Assembly (NCBI GenBank): GCA_025602915.1
Contig: JAHLJZ010000002.1
Span: 744,001-808,000, forward strand
Length of the DNA: 64,000 nt
Reading direction: 5' to 3'
DNA from: Paraphysoderma sedebokerense
Lineage: Eukaryota; Blastocladiomycota; Physodermatomycetes; Physodermatales; Physodermataceae
This document shows positions 38,401-50,185 of this stretch, in pieces. The notes beneath the pieces were generated by a model, which was not told where the DNA came from, searched no databases, and worked only from the letters and a program-made list of their open reading frames with translations. Made by a program: the position numbers and the translations under genes. Within the stretch, counting starts at the first letter, position 1, and every line of letters begins with the position of its first letter.

Positions 38401-41400
38401 CTAGTACTCAAATCCATCATCAGCCCCTTCGTCATCCTTTCCGCCCCCAGTATTGGCATTGATTTGTTGATTTTTGTACATATCAGCTACTTGTGACGCT
38501 GTCGTAGCAGTCTCTGGCGATTTGTCGTCGCGAATTCTAATGAATCGGGGGAATCGGAGAGAAATACCTTTCGACGGATCAACCTTAAGGAAATAAAATG
38601 ACGTTTTAGCTGTGTACGATTGTCTGTATTTACTGGGCGATAACAGACTTACCAAACCAATACCAGCTTGGTAAACTGGCGAAACCGACAAATCAGCAGT
38701 TTTGACTTCCCACACTTGTACAGCATCAAACCAAACCTCAGCCTTGGCATCACCGATCTTGTAATACGGTTTTGGGGCTTCAATAATATGTTGTTTGAAA
38801 AATTCAGCGTGTTTGGCAAGGTCTTCATCAGAGAATCCAGTTCCAATCTTTAGAAAGCGAAAAAAAAAATCAATAAATTTCCTGCTTTAGAAGCTCGAAT
38901 TGGGTTGATCTTACCTTACAAATGCTCTGAAACTCCTCAGTGCGATCATCATAACACGCTAGCAAAAAGCCGCCGTACATTCCAGTCCTTTTGCCTTTCC
39001 CAATGTAACCGCCGATCACGACCAAATCAAGGGAATCGCCGGCGCCATCAAGATAATCTTTTTTAACCTTCAGCCAATTACGGGATCGTTTTGAAGGTTC
39101 ATATGATGATTCAGTCTCCAAAGTTTTAACCATGAGACCTTCACAGTTATCTTAAAAGTGGAAGATCAGTTCATGGAACTTGAGTGCAGTAGGGACGCAT
39201 ATTAAATGAATTCTCTGTCCGATACGTACTGACGATACTTTCTTCTAAAAATGTTTGGATTTCATCGACACTGTTAGCATCCATGTGCTTCGCAAAAGCG
39301 AATTCCCCTTCAACTAGGTTAAACGATTCGTACATAAGCTCACGTCTTCTGTGAAGTGATTCTTGCAGTAGTGACTAAATTACACAAGTTAAACTGAATG
39401 TCAACTCATCAGGTAAGAGAAACGAAACGGGGTAGCAATTCTGGCACCTTTCCGTTTAAGTATAACAAGTCAAACGCGAATAGACAAACTTGCACTGTGA
39501 TGTCAGCTTTCGACACATCCTACAATCAAAAAATCAACACACTTAGCATGAGCTAACGCAACACTGAACAAAAATACAACATTACCTTTCTTTTACGTGT
39601 GCTCAATACTTGAAATGGGAGAATACATTTTTTTTCGGGATCCCATGCGACGCATTCACAGTCAAGCACAAAAGAGTTCGTAGTAGGCTTTGCGATCTAA
39701 AGACACACAAAGGCAATCCTGTAAATATGTAGGGACATTAAGCACCAAACAGGACAGTCATATGTTACCTTGTCTAGCCTATCCATGATATCGGGATACT
39801 TTTTACTCAAATTTTCGGAATTCCTCGAAAATACAAAGGACTGTCCATTCTCTAGTTTATGAACTTGCGCCCGTTCTCCGTCGTACTTGTATTCACATGT
39901 AAAGGTTTTACCTTCGAATCGATCCAACACTTCCGTTATCGATTTTGTTGGATGTGCTAACATAGGTTTTAAAGGAATCCCAGGAGTCAAATGACAATGA
40001 TTGGGCAGTTCGTCAATTGGGTGCTGCAGAAGGGCCGGTACGATCAGGTCATAGGAGGGCAATTCACTATAGAATCGCGGATTAGAAGAGTGATGTCTAT
40101 TGGAAGAATGGGCACCAGGATGTACCTGTAGACGCTTTTAATTATTTCAGATGCCTGTGCCAACCTTGCTTCGAGACCGTCTTTCTTGGCATTCTTTGAG
40201 AGAACAGCAGCTTGCGATAACGCTACCAGAATGGTTTTTTCAGCTAGCCCAATTCGAAGCTTACCCTCAAGGGATCTAGGAACATGCATTAGAAACATAT
40301 AAAGTAGGATTGGTTAGACTACCCCTACCGAATAAGATATTTAGGCTCATTGCCACGACATGACACCAAAAGATTTTTAATTTTATCTACTTTCAATTTT
40401 TGACTCTAATGTGATTTTCGTTAGGGAGCATTGCGTAACAATCTAGAAAATTTATCTTCCTACCGAGCCACCGCTAATATTTGCGATTTCTTTCAACACA
40501 TTAAATACTTGGGGTACAGAAAGTGGTTTTGGAGTGAACATTGTTCGTTGATTTCCTCGGCTTGACTAATTATATATGTATGTAAGTGGTCGCACAACCA
40601 CGGAATCTGACGAGAGTAGAAATCTGAAGGTTACCTGCGCTACACTACCTAAATCCCCAATTTCCACTAAATCGCCCTTAATCTTCGCAACCGATCGCCC
40701 GCAGGCATCAGCAATTGCTTTGATCAGGAGGGACTCCCCAATACCTAATTCTAATCCTTCGTATTCAGGACAGATTCGATTTAAACAGAGATAGACAGTT
40801 TCTAGTAAATTATGAGGTGAAAGTTCGATGACAGTCCGCAGAAAATTGGTCAAGATCGAAAGTATTTCCAATCTTTATAATGTTCAAAAGGGTAAGAGCG
40901 ATATCAATCATCTGGATAGTACCAACTACTTACCGTTTTGTGGTTGCATCAATGGCTTCAAATGCCTTACACAGCGCAGCGTAGGGCACCCTAAACGATA
41001 AATATAATTAGGATTAGCTCAAATACCATCATTGTACAATAACTTACTTTTCGCCTTTCTTCCATGTCGCAACTTGTTCAGCGGGCTGACTGAGAAGGGA
41101 CATGGCCCTGTCGTGAAATTGGAATTAATAAACGGGTTAAGTCAACCCTAAAGAAACAAAACTTCTTTCTTACATTCTTGCCACTTCTTTCTCCCCTTCA
41201 ACTTCGTCGACGTCCATGTCAGCCGATTCTTTTTCCGGAAGACCATCAGATTTAGATTCTTCACTCTCCTCTTGTTTAGGTACATCTTCCAACTCATCAA
41301 CTTTGATTTTCTTTTTTGGTGATTCGCTATTATTCACGCCTCCGATTTCAGCTTTCAAATTATTTTCCTTTTCGTCCGGCGGAGAATGTTTGATTGCGGA

Positions 41401-41839
41401 GCCTTCGCATATTGTATTTGACTTAGGGATGTCGTCTTCGTCGTCCGAATCAATAACCATTTTTCTCTTCTTCTGACGCGGTCCTGAGGGCAACGATGAA
41501 GCGACGACTCAATTAACAATTGGAATCGGTCCAACCTCAATCAATAGCCCACAAGCACAAATTCACATATAACGTATGACATAGAATGACGTAGAAATTT
41601 AAATTCTTCATTGTAAACGAAATGCTCAACAAACCTTCATTCAATACGTCAATGTCCATACGATTTGGTGAGGTCCCTTCATCGACACCAGATTCACTTT
41701 CCATCTCGGAACTCTTCTCTTCTTCCTTCTTCTTTAAGAATGACTGTAAAGTTTGCTGCCTAATACCTTTCTCATTTGGCTTTGGTTGGTTTGGAGCGAG
41801 AAAGGAACTAATGCAATCAGGGGCGTGAGAATCAACCAT
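38401..41839 (-). CDS. LIG1: ATP-dependent DNA ligase I
   Basis: Replicative ligase that seals Okazaki fragments. The ATG at 41839 begins [14 protein letters not shown]; residues about 28-36 ([12 protein letters not shown]) look like a PCNA-binding PIP box. A long acidic/basic disordered region with likely nuclear signals ([16 protein letters not shown]) follows. Next are the DNA-binding domain ([40 protein letters not shown]) and the nucleotidyltransferase core with the adenylated Lys in [14 protein letters not shown]. Further ligase motifs are [45 protein letters not shown] and the C-terminal OB part ending [15 protein letters not shown]. It uses around ten exons and diverges from SGT1 over 811 bp. 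Confidence 0.95.
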
Positions 41840-42410
41840 GAGATGATAAAGAGATACGATTCACGAGGGAATAATTCGATTGGCACACCTTATAGAGGCC
41901 TGCAATTTGGGCTTTGCGCCCGGCTTTGATTTCTGTTTAGGAGGCATTTATTGGGATTGTGGAAGAGCGAACGACGGGACCGATTCAACCCAGGACGCAG
42001 TTGCAGGAATGGTAGCAGAGGGCAACAGCAACGTGTTCATAACAAGCAAAGTGGTTAAATTCTAAATCTTAGCGCAGCTCGTACTCAACTACACATCGAT
42101 ATTTTGATCCAACAAATTTTTGTGATCTTGCTCGTTTTTCATTCATTTATTATTTTTCATCACATTGGAAAAGTCGCTGATGATTCCGGCATTTGTCTAA
42201 ACGTTTTGTTATGACGAAAATATCGGAGCTACCTAATACTTATTACCTGAGACTTTTTCCATTCCCTTGTTATTACTTCTCTCGTTCCACTCTATTCACT
42301 CTTTTTTGCCATTGATGAAATGTCGTTGTTCCTTGATTGATGATGTGGTTAAATATCATTTCAATGTAAATTCTGAAAAATAATATATTTTGTCAACGAT
42401 GACTGAATAT

Positions 42411-42435
42411 CCTTGTGAATGTTCCTTGTGAATGT
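42411..42435. repeat. Short 13-bp tandem duplication
   Basis: The unit CCTTGTGAATGTT occurs twice head to tail, the second copy lacking one final base. It lies in intergenic DNA about 110 bp from the E-box and is probably a replication-slippage product. Confidence 0.6.
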
Positions 42436-42543
42436 AGTATATCCACCACTTATGTCGCAAGATCGATCATGGCCAACACAATTATAAAGTCGTATATCGC
42501 ACAAATGTATATCATGACTGAGCTGTGGGTTCCAGAAGATAGA

Positions 42544-42553
42544 GTCACGTGAC
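42544..42553. promoter_or_regulatory. Palindromic E-box GTCACGTGAC upstream of SGT1
   Basis: The same perfect 10-bp palindrome as that upstream of the bHLH gene, ending 97 bp before the SGT1 ATG at 42651. It is far (about 700 bp) from the ligase start, so SGT1 is the likelier target. Confidence 0.5.
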
Positions 42554-42650
42554 AATTCCCCTCGGCGATTGCACTCGAGTTTCCACTGGCTTCCTTTCCT
42601 CCCCCGACGTTCCTTCTCCACTGATAGTATAGTATACATACACTTGGACT

Positions 42651-43657
42651 ATGATGACCGCTCCGGATTCTTCTGTTCAGAGAATTGATACCCCACAGAC
42701 CAAGATTCGGTGGGTACTCTCTTTCCGATTCATTATTCCTCTTCCTCCAGCCTGCCTTTGCTCTAAACTCTCACGTTCGCCTCCCGGTTTCTCGTACTAT
42801 TCATACCCTTCAACGTTTGAACATGGCGATGAAATAGACACGAATGGTATCAGAACGATAACTACGTTATAGTGTCTGTATTTATCAAGAAAGTGGATCC
42901 TTCCTCTGTTTCGATCAACTTCCAGCCGAATACGTTGTCAGTTTCCATTAAGCTAGCCAACGGATCTGATTATTCTCTTGAACTTGACCTTGCACATGAA
43001 ACAGTGCCTTCAGATTCAAAATACGAAGTTTTATCTACAAAGGTGGAAATTAAATTGAAAAAGGCCTCGACTGGGTTGAAGTGGGGCGTGTTAGAAGGGG
43101 ATGATCCTTCTTTACCAGTTCCGATGACTTCCTCTGGTTTGTTCCAATCGGTGCTCCTTTGGTGAAATATGGCATCATTTCTGAAGTTTTGATTCACTAA
43201 TACAGCCGTTGCCCGTCCTTCCTATCCCTCATCCTCTCGAACTGGCCCGAAGAACTGGGACTTACTCGATAAAGAAGGTGATCATTTTTCTCTGCATTCC
43301 GTCATCATTATTTTTAAAACTGATCAAATATCTCTACTATATTTGTCTGCATTAATAATCCACAGCCGCGAAAGACGAATCCGACAAACCCGATGGCGAC
43401 AGGGCGTTAAACGCTCTCTTCCAACAAATTTATAAAGACGCTAATGACGACGTTCGAAAAGCTATGGTAAAGAGTTTTGTCGAAAGTAATGGTACTTGCT
43501 TGAGTACCAATTGGGACGAAGTCAAGCAGAAACCAGTAGAGACTAAACCTCCAGAAGGTTTGGTGGCGAAAAAGGTATGTTGTCTGTGACCGAGTGGCTT
43601 TGGAGACCGATTTTCTAATAGATGGTTCTTTATGTTTTCTTTCAGTATGATATTTGA
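42651..43657 (+). CDS. SGT1: SGT1 co-chaperone (CS and SGS domains, no TPR)
   Basis: HSP90 co-chaperone linked to SCF ubiquitin ligases and kinetochore assembly. The first exon (MMTAPDSSVQRIDTPQTKIR) joins in phase to HEWYQNDNYVIVSVFIKKV, the start of a CS domain. The CS domain continues with FQPNTLSVSIKLANG and VLSTKVEIKLKKAS. The SGS part reads KNWDLLDKE, GDRALNALFQQIYKDANDDVRKAMVKSF, ESNGTCLSTNWDEV and ends AKKYDI; the last coding exon is only 12 nt (TAT GAT ATT TGA). The usual N-terminal TPR domain is absent: only about 20 residues precede the CS domain, so the protein is short, roughly 200-220 residues. The family call rests on both remaining domains. Confidence 0.92.
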
Positions 43658-44518
43658 AGTGTCAATGTTTTAGCGCTTCCACGATGTTTATATAATACTG
43701 TTTACATACTTGCATGATAATCTGTAATTTACAAACTGTCAACACAATGAAGAGCCGATTCTTGATTCTGCAACATGTCGTATGAGAGAATACACCTTGA
43801 CTTTATCCACTTCATTGCTCAAATGAGATGCTTTTTACAAAACTCTTCCGCAAATTGTTATAAGATGGCTCAAGTTATCAAATTTATAGTGGCCGGCCCG
43901 GCACTGTCACTTTGAGTCCATTTTAGATTTGTTGCGCGCATCACTTCAACCTCGCAATAAAATGCATTCTGCATATTCTAATTTGGGATACTGCTATGCT
44001 TTGGAATGCCGTCATGTCACTAATTACATGAACAGAGCATGTACTGTTCCATACACTGATCAGAGAAGACGCGGTCTCCGGATGTCGATTTATGAAGCTA
44101 TGATGTTCGAATAATGCATTGTGTTATTCCATTCAATGGACCTGACTTGTATAATTCAACATAAATCTAAGTAGTATCTTATTACCCTAATTGCCTTGTC
44201 CAGGTCGGATATTAATGAAACGAAAGCGAAACCGTAATCCAGTGAGGATACTCAGTGAATGCATCTTCTAAATAATGTCTGTGAAATTGGTGCTGAATTA
44301 ACCCTTTGATGTTTACCGTACTACTGTTACGGATCGTATTGTTATGGTTATCTGCTTGAAACTGCGAAATCAATAAATGTCATCCGTCAACCCGCTCGCA
44401 AGAAGTGGCTTTCCCAAGCCTCGAACGGATATACCGATCGCATAACTTCAGCACTGAAGTGCATGATCAAGGTGTTGTTACACTAAAACATGGACTATTA
44501 TTTTATGAAAGTTTGAAT
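43658..44518. other. Convergent intergenic region after SGT1
   Basis: About 860 bp between the SGT1 stop and the stop of the minus-strand seven-helix gene. A 61-codon open frame at 43929-44114 shows no family motif and is probably chance. No RNA gene, repeat or element end was recognised. Confidence 0.45.
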
Positions 44519-45420
44519 TTATTCAACTGAGATCTGGGTTGACAATATTTGCCTCGGCAACTCGGTCGTCACAAACAGAAATGCCTTGAAAGTGATTAAC
44601 GAGCTGATACTATGTACATTCATGTGGAAGCAAAGTAATAGATTAGATTGCTTCCTTCGAGCCCCTGGTGACACTACAATAAATTTTAATATTATAACTG
44701 CGATTTCTATAATTATGGCGCATATCAGCTGCATTGTCAACGTCGGGTTTGCATAGAACGCTGATTTGATTGACATGTAGCTTTTCGATCGATGGTAGGA
44801 TAACGCTCGTAGAAATATCAGAGTCAATGTTATATTTGAGGTAAGATAAATCAATTTTCCGACTGCAGTCAAGGATGTGACAACTTGCAGGTTCGATTTT
44901 GATGTCATCTGGATGAACAGAACGATGATTTGAGGTAGGTTCATTATGAGTGGAATTAAAGTTTGGGATAATAATTTAAATTGCGGCAAATGATTGCGTT
45001 TGACGTAGAATGGTAGAACTGGTATTATACGGGCCACTAAGATTATATACAGACAGTACGAGTGTACGGCCTTAGGAGGGGAGGAGGAGAGTTAATATAT
45101 TGCTATATGCGACGACACTAGAAGGCAAAAAAAAAACTAACCACGCCCAAATGGTAAACCATCAACCATATCCTCGTCTTACTAGCAAAATACTCATATA
45201 TCGCTTTTCCGACGACTCCAAATATAGCGATGATTGAACCTACTATAATCGAATAGTATATCAACAAATTCTTTTTACGAAGCTGCGATAAATTGCTAGA
45301 TGCTACTAGGGAGAGACCCATCGGGAGGGCGATCCCCACAAAGATTCCTAGGAGAGCCGCCGCCGGTCGCGCATCGTTAGGTGTCAATAAATCTTCTGGT
45401 GGCAATATTATGCCTTCCAT
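44519..45420 (-). CDS. Seven-helix membrane protein, local paralog 1
   Basis: ATG at 45420 (MEGIILPPEDLLTPND). Two exons: the first ends after YHLGV near 45142, the second resumes with AVHSYCLYIILVARIIPVLP and runs to the stop at 44519. Seven hydrophobic helices are visible, for example LLGIFVGIALPMGLSLVAS, IYYSIIVGSIIAIFGVVG, TLIPLIMNLPQIIVLFI and LICAIIIEIAVIILKFIV. It shares with its two neighbours the motif (E/A)R-I-IPVLP after helix 3 and the loop SxLxQxRxKNxxIYY after helix 1. The function is unknown; the topology is like a G-protein-coupled receptor, but I see no class signature. It is the most diverged of the three and the only one with an intron. Confidence 0.75.
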
Positions 45421-46656
45421 GGTATTTTTCAGCTCGAACAGAACGGATGTGAAATGGAATTTGTCACTGAGTGTTTGGGAGGGAACCAATGTATATGTCC
45501 CCCTGTTAAAAATACGCATTTATAGATTATGAACTCATGGCTGACCCCCCAAATAAAAGCCCGAAGTAGAATACAGACAGGAATGCACAGAAAAGTTTAA
45601 ATCTCGACTACACTGCTGCATGTGGGTGGAAAATAGGAAAACCTAACTTTGCTTCTGTTCTTGTTTCAGAGTTGATTAATAAATAAGTAAGTACGTGGCT
45701 AGTCCGACATGGTTTAGCCTCAATCCATTATCAACCCATAAACGTAATTGCTATTTAGCAGTCGGGGCATTATACGCGCGAGTCATAAGGTTGTAAACTT
45801 TCAGTGTTGCCTTGGCAACGGGTACAAGGAATCCAAACATCCGGATTCAAAAACGCAAATCCCGCCAACCGAGTTTATTTGCATCCCAGACAAATTTTTT
45901 TGAACCGAAGCACATTTATTCTTGCTTAATTTTACTACAAATTTGTTCATGCCGGCATCCCTATGTGAAACTTTTATATTGAATGAAAGTTTACACACCA
46001 TTTTGCTCGGCAATATAACACAGTTAACTGTCTTCCTTGGGCAACCGGTATCTGAATAAACCATATGTGGATATCGCAATCGAAAGGAAGTCATTTTTTT
46101 AGCGCTTGCTATTTTTATGGGACTTCATCGTCCAGTTGTTTCAGCTGCAGGCTCATTTCATCAGGACATGATGATAGTTTAACTTAATGTTCACTAGAGG
46201 TTAACCTCCATGAAGTGGCAGAACTTTCCAATTGTTCCTTCTGAACCTGATGAATAGAGCTGAATTTTTCGAACAAACACCTGAATCCATTTGGATTATT
46301 GTCTTGTGCTCACACGAAATGAATTGCTTGCAGTTGCTAAGGCTGACAATATAACTTTGCGCGCTGTTTCCCACTTCGGGCTTGTGATTGTGTGCACCTC
46401 CTCAAAACAGCCCTATACATTTATTTAACAATGAATTAGCATTATTACTGCCGGCTTATCATTTCCCTCATGAGCGTATTTTTTAAAGCGTGGATCGGCT
46501 TTACACCATCATTAAGGTTACGAGTTTGAAATAAAGATGAGTTAAACGCCTTGAGACCTCCATCCTTATTCTAGCGTACTTCGAAACTGTGAGTTTGGTC
46601 AACCGGATTAACTTCATACAACTGTTTCAGAACTTCTTACTATCATTCTGATATCG
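45421..46656. other. Divergent intergenic region of the seven-helix cluster
   Basis: About 1.24 kb between the divergent starts of paralogs 1 and 2. A 97-codon minus frame at 45801-46094 has no recognisable motif and mixed composition, so I do not call it a gene. No E-box or terminal repeat was noticed. Confidence 0.45.
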
Positions 46657-47625
46657 ATGGCTGCCAAACGTCCCTCTCGGGCTGTTTTGTCTCACCCAAA
46701 TTTATCGAACCCTTTCTCAGATGGACAAACTCCATCGCCTCAGGAGTTCATGCAATCAGTAGCAATGATTGGTGTTCTGGTTGGAATTACCGCTCATATG
46801 GCATTTGTGGTCATAACGTCGTCATCGCTTCAAGACTTTCGAACGAAAAACGGTGTTATCTATTACTCTATTCTAGTGGGGACGATATCGACATTGCTGT
46901 ATATAATGTGCATATTGTTACCTATGGTCAACGGATATGCCGATATCTATGCCACTTTATCATATCTAGGCTGGGTATTCTTTAGCCATTGCACATATCT
47001 CATCCTTATCGAACGTTTAATACCTGTTCTGCCAATATACCTTCGACGAAATCCGTCAGTCTACACCCAAGACCTTATTCGAGCGGTAGTCCCATTTATT
47101 CTCAATATTCCTCAACTCGGCACTTTCACTCTCATAGCTTCTCAGATACCGGCTAGGACATTAACCACAGCACTCCGAGCTATGGGCAACCTAATTTTCT
47201 TACTAGCCAATCTGGCGCTCACAATTCTCTTCATCAAAGCGCTTCTGTCGAATCGTTCAAATTACTCCACAATCTTCGAAACTATTTCATTGCATAAATC
47301 GTTTTCGATTCAACTAATAATAGTCGGTTTATTGGAAATATTTCTAATTATAGTTCGTTTCCTGCAAATATCGCCAAGCTTCCGGCAGTCGCTTCTGTTC
47401 TGGTCGTTTCACATTAATATTAATGGTATAGTTTGTCTGACAACTTTCCGACTATATATATTTACCACGAAAGTTTTGCCGAAGAAAATACTGGAATCGA
47501 AGTTGAGGATTGAGTCAACTCGATCAAAAAGTAGCGCGTACGCAAACAAAAAGTCGAGTCTGACAAAACCTGCTAGTGCCAGATCTAATAGCAGAAGCAA
47601 CAGAAGCGGAGATTCATATGTTTAG
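46657..47625 (+). CDS. Seven-helix membrane protein, local paralog 2
   Basis: Intronless 322-codon gene starting MAAKRPSRAVLSHPN. Seven membrane helices: MIGVLVGITAHMAFVVI, GVIYYSILVGTISTLLYI, ATLSYLGWVFFSHCTYLILI, AVVPFILNIPQLGTFTLIA, MGNLIFLLANLALTILFI, LIIVGLLEIFLIIVRFL and a last HININGIVCLTTFRLYIF. Helix 3 is followed by ERLIPVLPIYLRRN, helix 1 by SSSLQDFRTKNGVIYY, both shared with the neighbours. The C-terminal tail is basic and Ser-rich (KSSAYANKKSSL, SRSNRSGDSYV), as in receptors that are phosphorylated. The family is unrecognised. It lies head to tail with paralog 3, 350 bp apart. Confidence 0.82.
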   Translation: MAAKRPSRAVLSHPNLSNPFSDGQTPSPQEFMQSVAMIGVLVGITAHMAFVVITSSSLQDFRTKNGVIYYSILVGTISTLLYIMCILLPMVNGYADIYATLSYLGWVFFSHCTYLILIERLIPVLPIYLRRNPSVYTQDLIRAVVPFILNIPQLGTFTLIASQIPARTLTTALRAMGNLIFLLANLALTILFIKALLSNRSNYSTIFETISLHKSFSIQLIIVGLLEIFLIIVRFLQISPSFRQSLLFWSFHININGIVCLTTFRLYIFTTKVLPKKILESKLRIESTRSKSSAYANKKSSLTKPASARSNSRSNRSGDSYV

Positions 47626-47974
47626 TTAATAATATTATTAAGTCCTTACAAATACCTTGTAAATAATTCCTAATGTAAATGTAAGCAATAGATGTTCGCC
47701 AATGACGAATGACAAGTTCCCAAGACGCTATGTCCAAGAAGCATTGATCCTTGTAATCCATGGAAGCCTCTAATATGTAATAGAAAATTCAGTCGTTTGT
47801 GTCATAATCACTCGTACAGATTGTTTGTTCTCATGAATCCCCAATTCAAACTTGAATTGTACGCGCTCGAGACGAGGTGGCTCCGCGCAATATTTCACGG
47901 CCGCTTTAGGTGTTAAAAAGCGACTACTTATAAAATACGACGCAGTTTACGGGAATTCCTCTTTCATTTCGAAA
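47626..47974. other. Intergenic region between paralogs 2 and 3
   Basis: 349 bp that hold the 3' end of paralog 2 and the promoter of paralog 3. Reading frame continues upstream of the ATG at 47975 without an in-frame ATG until that point, so a longer protein would need a non-ATG start. No regulatory motif was recognised. Confidence 0.45.
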
Positions 47975-48982
47975 ATGACGTCTCTTGATTTTAATCCGAA
48001 TCTTGTCCTCCCGTTTAATCGAAACACAACGAAAGCTGCCCTCGAAATGAGCCAAACCATCGGTTTAGTTGGCTGCATTGTTGGCGCCACCTGTCAAATT
48101 GGATATAATCTTATCACATCTTCAGCACTCCAGCAATTTCGTCGTAAAAACGCACTCATATATTATGCAATCTTAATTGGATCCATTGCTTCCATAATCA
48201 GTGTCCTTTCTATTTTGTTAGGCCTCATTTATGGATTTTCGGATGTATGGGCGGCCATTGCATTTATTGGTTGGATGATATATTCCTTCTCAGTATATAG
48301 TATTCTTATTGAACGAATAATACCCGTCCTACCAATTTTCGTCCAAAGAAATCTATCCCCGGCATCCCAAGATACAATGCGAGCGGTCTTACCATTTTTA
48401 CTGAACCTACCTCAGATGATTGTGGTCGTCACTGTTACTTCAAGGGCACCCAATACCCGATTATTCACGATTATAATGAGAGCAATTGGAAATTTACTTT
48501 TCCTACTTGCCAATATCGTCCTGACCATTCTTTTCATCAAAGCACTGTTACGGAATCGATCCAATCACACTGTCGCTCAGGTGTATATGTCGCATAAACG
48601 TTTTGTGTTGAAAGGGATCGCTGTAGCCGCATTAGACATATTTTTAATCGTCGTTCGATTCTTACTTATTTCCCCGAAATTTCAACAATCTGCGATTTTG
48701 TGGGCTTTTCATACAACGATCCACGGCATGATTGTCTTGGGGACATTCGAAATGTACATTTTCATCACAATGGAGCTTCCGAAGCAGATATTTGCGGAGA
48801 AAATAAGTTTGGATGTGCCCAGTAAGAATTTAAAGGGAGAATCGTCTTCAAATGGTTTTGGATTCAGCCAGATTGGGAAGTCAATACTGTCAAAGTTGAA
48901 CTTTGGCAAATCCAACGGACACTCAACAATCGATCCGCCGAGTACCAGTGATGCACCTTCAATTTCCGTTGAAATTGCATAG
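47975..48982 (+). CDS. Seven-helix membrane protein, local paralog 3
   Basis: Intronless gene from ATG 47975 (MTSLDFNPNLVLPFN) to the stop at 48982, about 335 residues. The seven helices align one to one with paralog 2: IGLVGCIVGATCQIGYNLI, LIYYAILIGSIASIISVLS, IAFIGWMIYSFSVYSILI, VLPFLLNLPQMIVVVTV, IGNLLFLLANIVLTILFIK, IAVAALDIFLIVVRFLL and IHGMIVLGTFEMYIFIT. The ERIIPVLPIFVQRN motif follows helix 3 and SSALQQFRRKNALIYY follows helix 1. The tail is Ser-rich. Strong similarity to paralog 2 indicates tandem duplication. The function is unknown. The gene converges on the AIM18-like gene, with 109 bp between the stops. Confidence 0.82.
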   Translation: MTSLDFNPNLVLPFNRNTTKAALEMSQTIGLVGCIVGATCQIGYNLITSSALQQFRRKNALIYYAILIGSIASIISVLSILLGLIYGFSDVWAAIAFIGWMIYSFSVYSILIERIIPVLPIFVQRNLSPASQDTMRAVLPFLLNLPQMIVVVTVTSRAPNTRLFTIIMRAIGNLLFLLANIVLTILFIKALLRNRSNHTVAQVYMSHKRFVLKGIAVAALDIFLIVVRFLLISPKFQQSAILWAFHTTIHGMIVLGTFEMYIFITMELPKQIFAEKISLDVPSKNLKGESSSNGFGFSQIGKSILSKLNFGKSNGHSTIDPPSTSDAPSISVEIA

Positions 48983-49091
48983 AAGAAAGCCAATTATATA
49001 ACTTCATACTGGAATTTAGAGATATCCTTATTATGATTGTAAATATGAACATAACTAGATTGACAGTATTTATATAACCAATGAAGTAATA

Positions 49092-50185
49092 TTAATGTTG
49101 AGCGGCATCTTCAAACCCCGTCAGTATACTTTCCCTCGCCAGTGGGCTTACTGGGTTGTCACTTCTTAAATAATTCAGGAAGAACTGTTTAACTAACCAA
49201 CTAGATTTAATTTCTGCAAGAGTTTGTCCCTGTATCAGATATATCAAGGTCAGCACAAACGTCCCTGGATTCCGAGAAGCAATCGGATAATTGACCTCAT
49301 ACTCCATACGGAGAATTCCCCCGGAGAGTTTCGTAAAGGTAAAAACAGTATGTTTGGGAACGGAGGATTTAGGAAAATGCGACTTAAACTCTTGCAACGA
49401 TTTAATAGTTTCCTACCCTTTCAGGTCAGATTGGCGATCAGCAACAGACGTTGATGGAATGAGATGAAAAACCTCTTTTTGCTCCTCCGTCATTGTACCA
49501 GCTTGTTTTTTGAATTCATTCATCAGAGCTCTCGTAAAACCATCTCTTAAATGTGCCCCATTAGTAGTCCTAACAGGTTCAATTCGTACGGACAACTCGA
49601 CTTCATCAGAATTCAGTAACTCGTGGGCCCATCTGTCGCCATCACGGAGGGATTCAAATGAATTCAAGATAGACGATATTTTACGAAAGCTCTCCAATTG
49701 AGCATATAAAGAGACTATATAAACATTCATCTTCAGGAAAGATACTTGTCGGATGCCTAAACCGACCAATTCGTACGGTTTCGAGGCGATCGTGATTGAA
49801 GTAGGGATCGGTACATTTGTCGTTGGCTCCTCTGATAATTATTGAAATTCAGGATGTCAGCAAATCTTAGAAGGCGCAAATCTCACAAAATATTTCGTTA
49901 GACCTCTCATTGCAGGAGAATCAGACGTAACATATCCTGCAGAGTACAAGAATGACCCTATGATGATTGCCCCTCCAAAAATCTTGAGGCCACGGACTCC
50001 AGAGTTGGAGGAGCGCACAATTTTGGGCGTAGCCTGTACATGATCAAAAGGTTAATATAAATTATAATACGCAGGAATTAAGGGTTATGTTTTAAGATGA
50101 TACTTTTAATTGCTCTGATGCAACGTGAACGAAAGACCTAAACCTCATCCCGGAAAATCGACTTTGTGACAATATTGACGAACAT
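49092..50185 (-). CDS. Chalcone-isomerase-fold mitochondrial protein (AIM18/AIM46-like)
   Basis: The sequence block LVGLGIRQVSFLKMNVYIVSLYA and IEPVRTTNGAHLRDGFTRAL are hallmarks of the fungal chalcone-isomerase-like family, which includes yeast Aim18/Aim46 of the mitochondrial inner membrane. The predicted start at 50185 (MFVNIVTKSIFRDE, exon 50144-50185) splices in phase to ATPKIVRSSNSGVRGLKIFG. A hydrophobic segment (GGAIIGSFLYSAGYV) suits a mitochondrial anchor. Later exons read SVPKHTVFTFTKLSGG and GQTLAEIKSSWLVKQFFLNY, ending FEDAAQH. Members usually have lost isomerase catalysis and may bind haem or fatty acids; I cannot tell which here. The start is inferred; other upstream ATGs in frame-shifted readings were less convincing. 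Confidence 0.8.

Larger units (their letters stand above)
41840..42650. other. Divergent intergenic region, DNA ligase I and SGT1
   Basis: 811 bp with no convincing gene. It contains an E-box palindrome (42544-42553) and, near 42410-42435, a short tandem duplication in which CCTTGTGAATGTT is followed by CCTTGTGAATGT. The remainder is AT-rich. It should include both promoters and the 5' leaders. Confidence 0.5.

Noticed and set aside
43929-44114. 61-codon plus-strand open frame after SGT1
   Set aside because: Short, no motif, no splice partners that extend it.
45801-46094. 97-codon minus-strand open frame between two seven-helix genes
   Set aside because: No family motif, no paralog visible in the window and mixed composition; likely chance in a long intergenic stretch.
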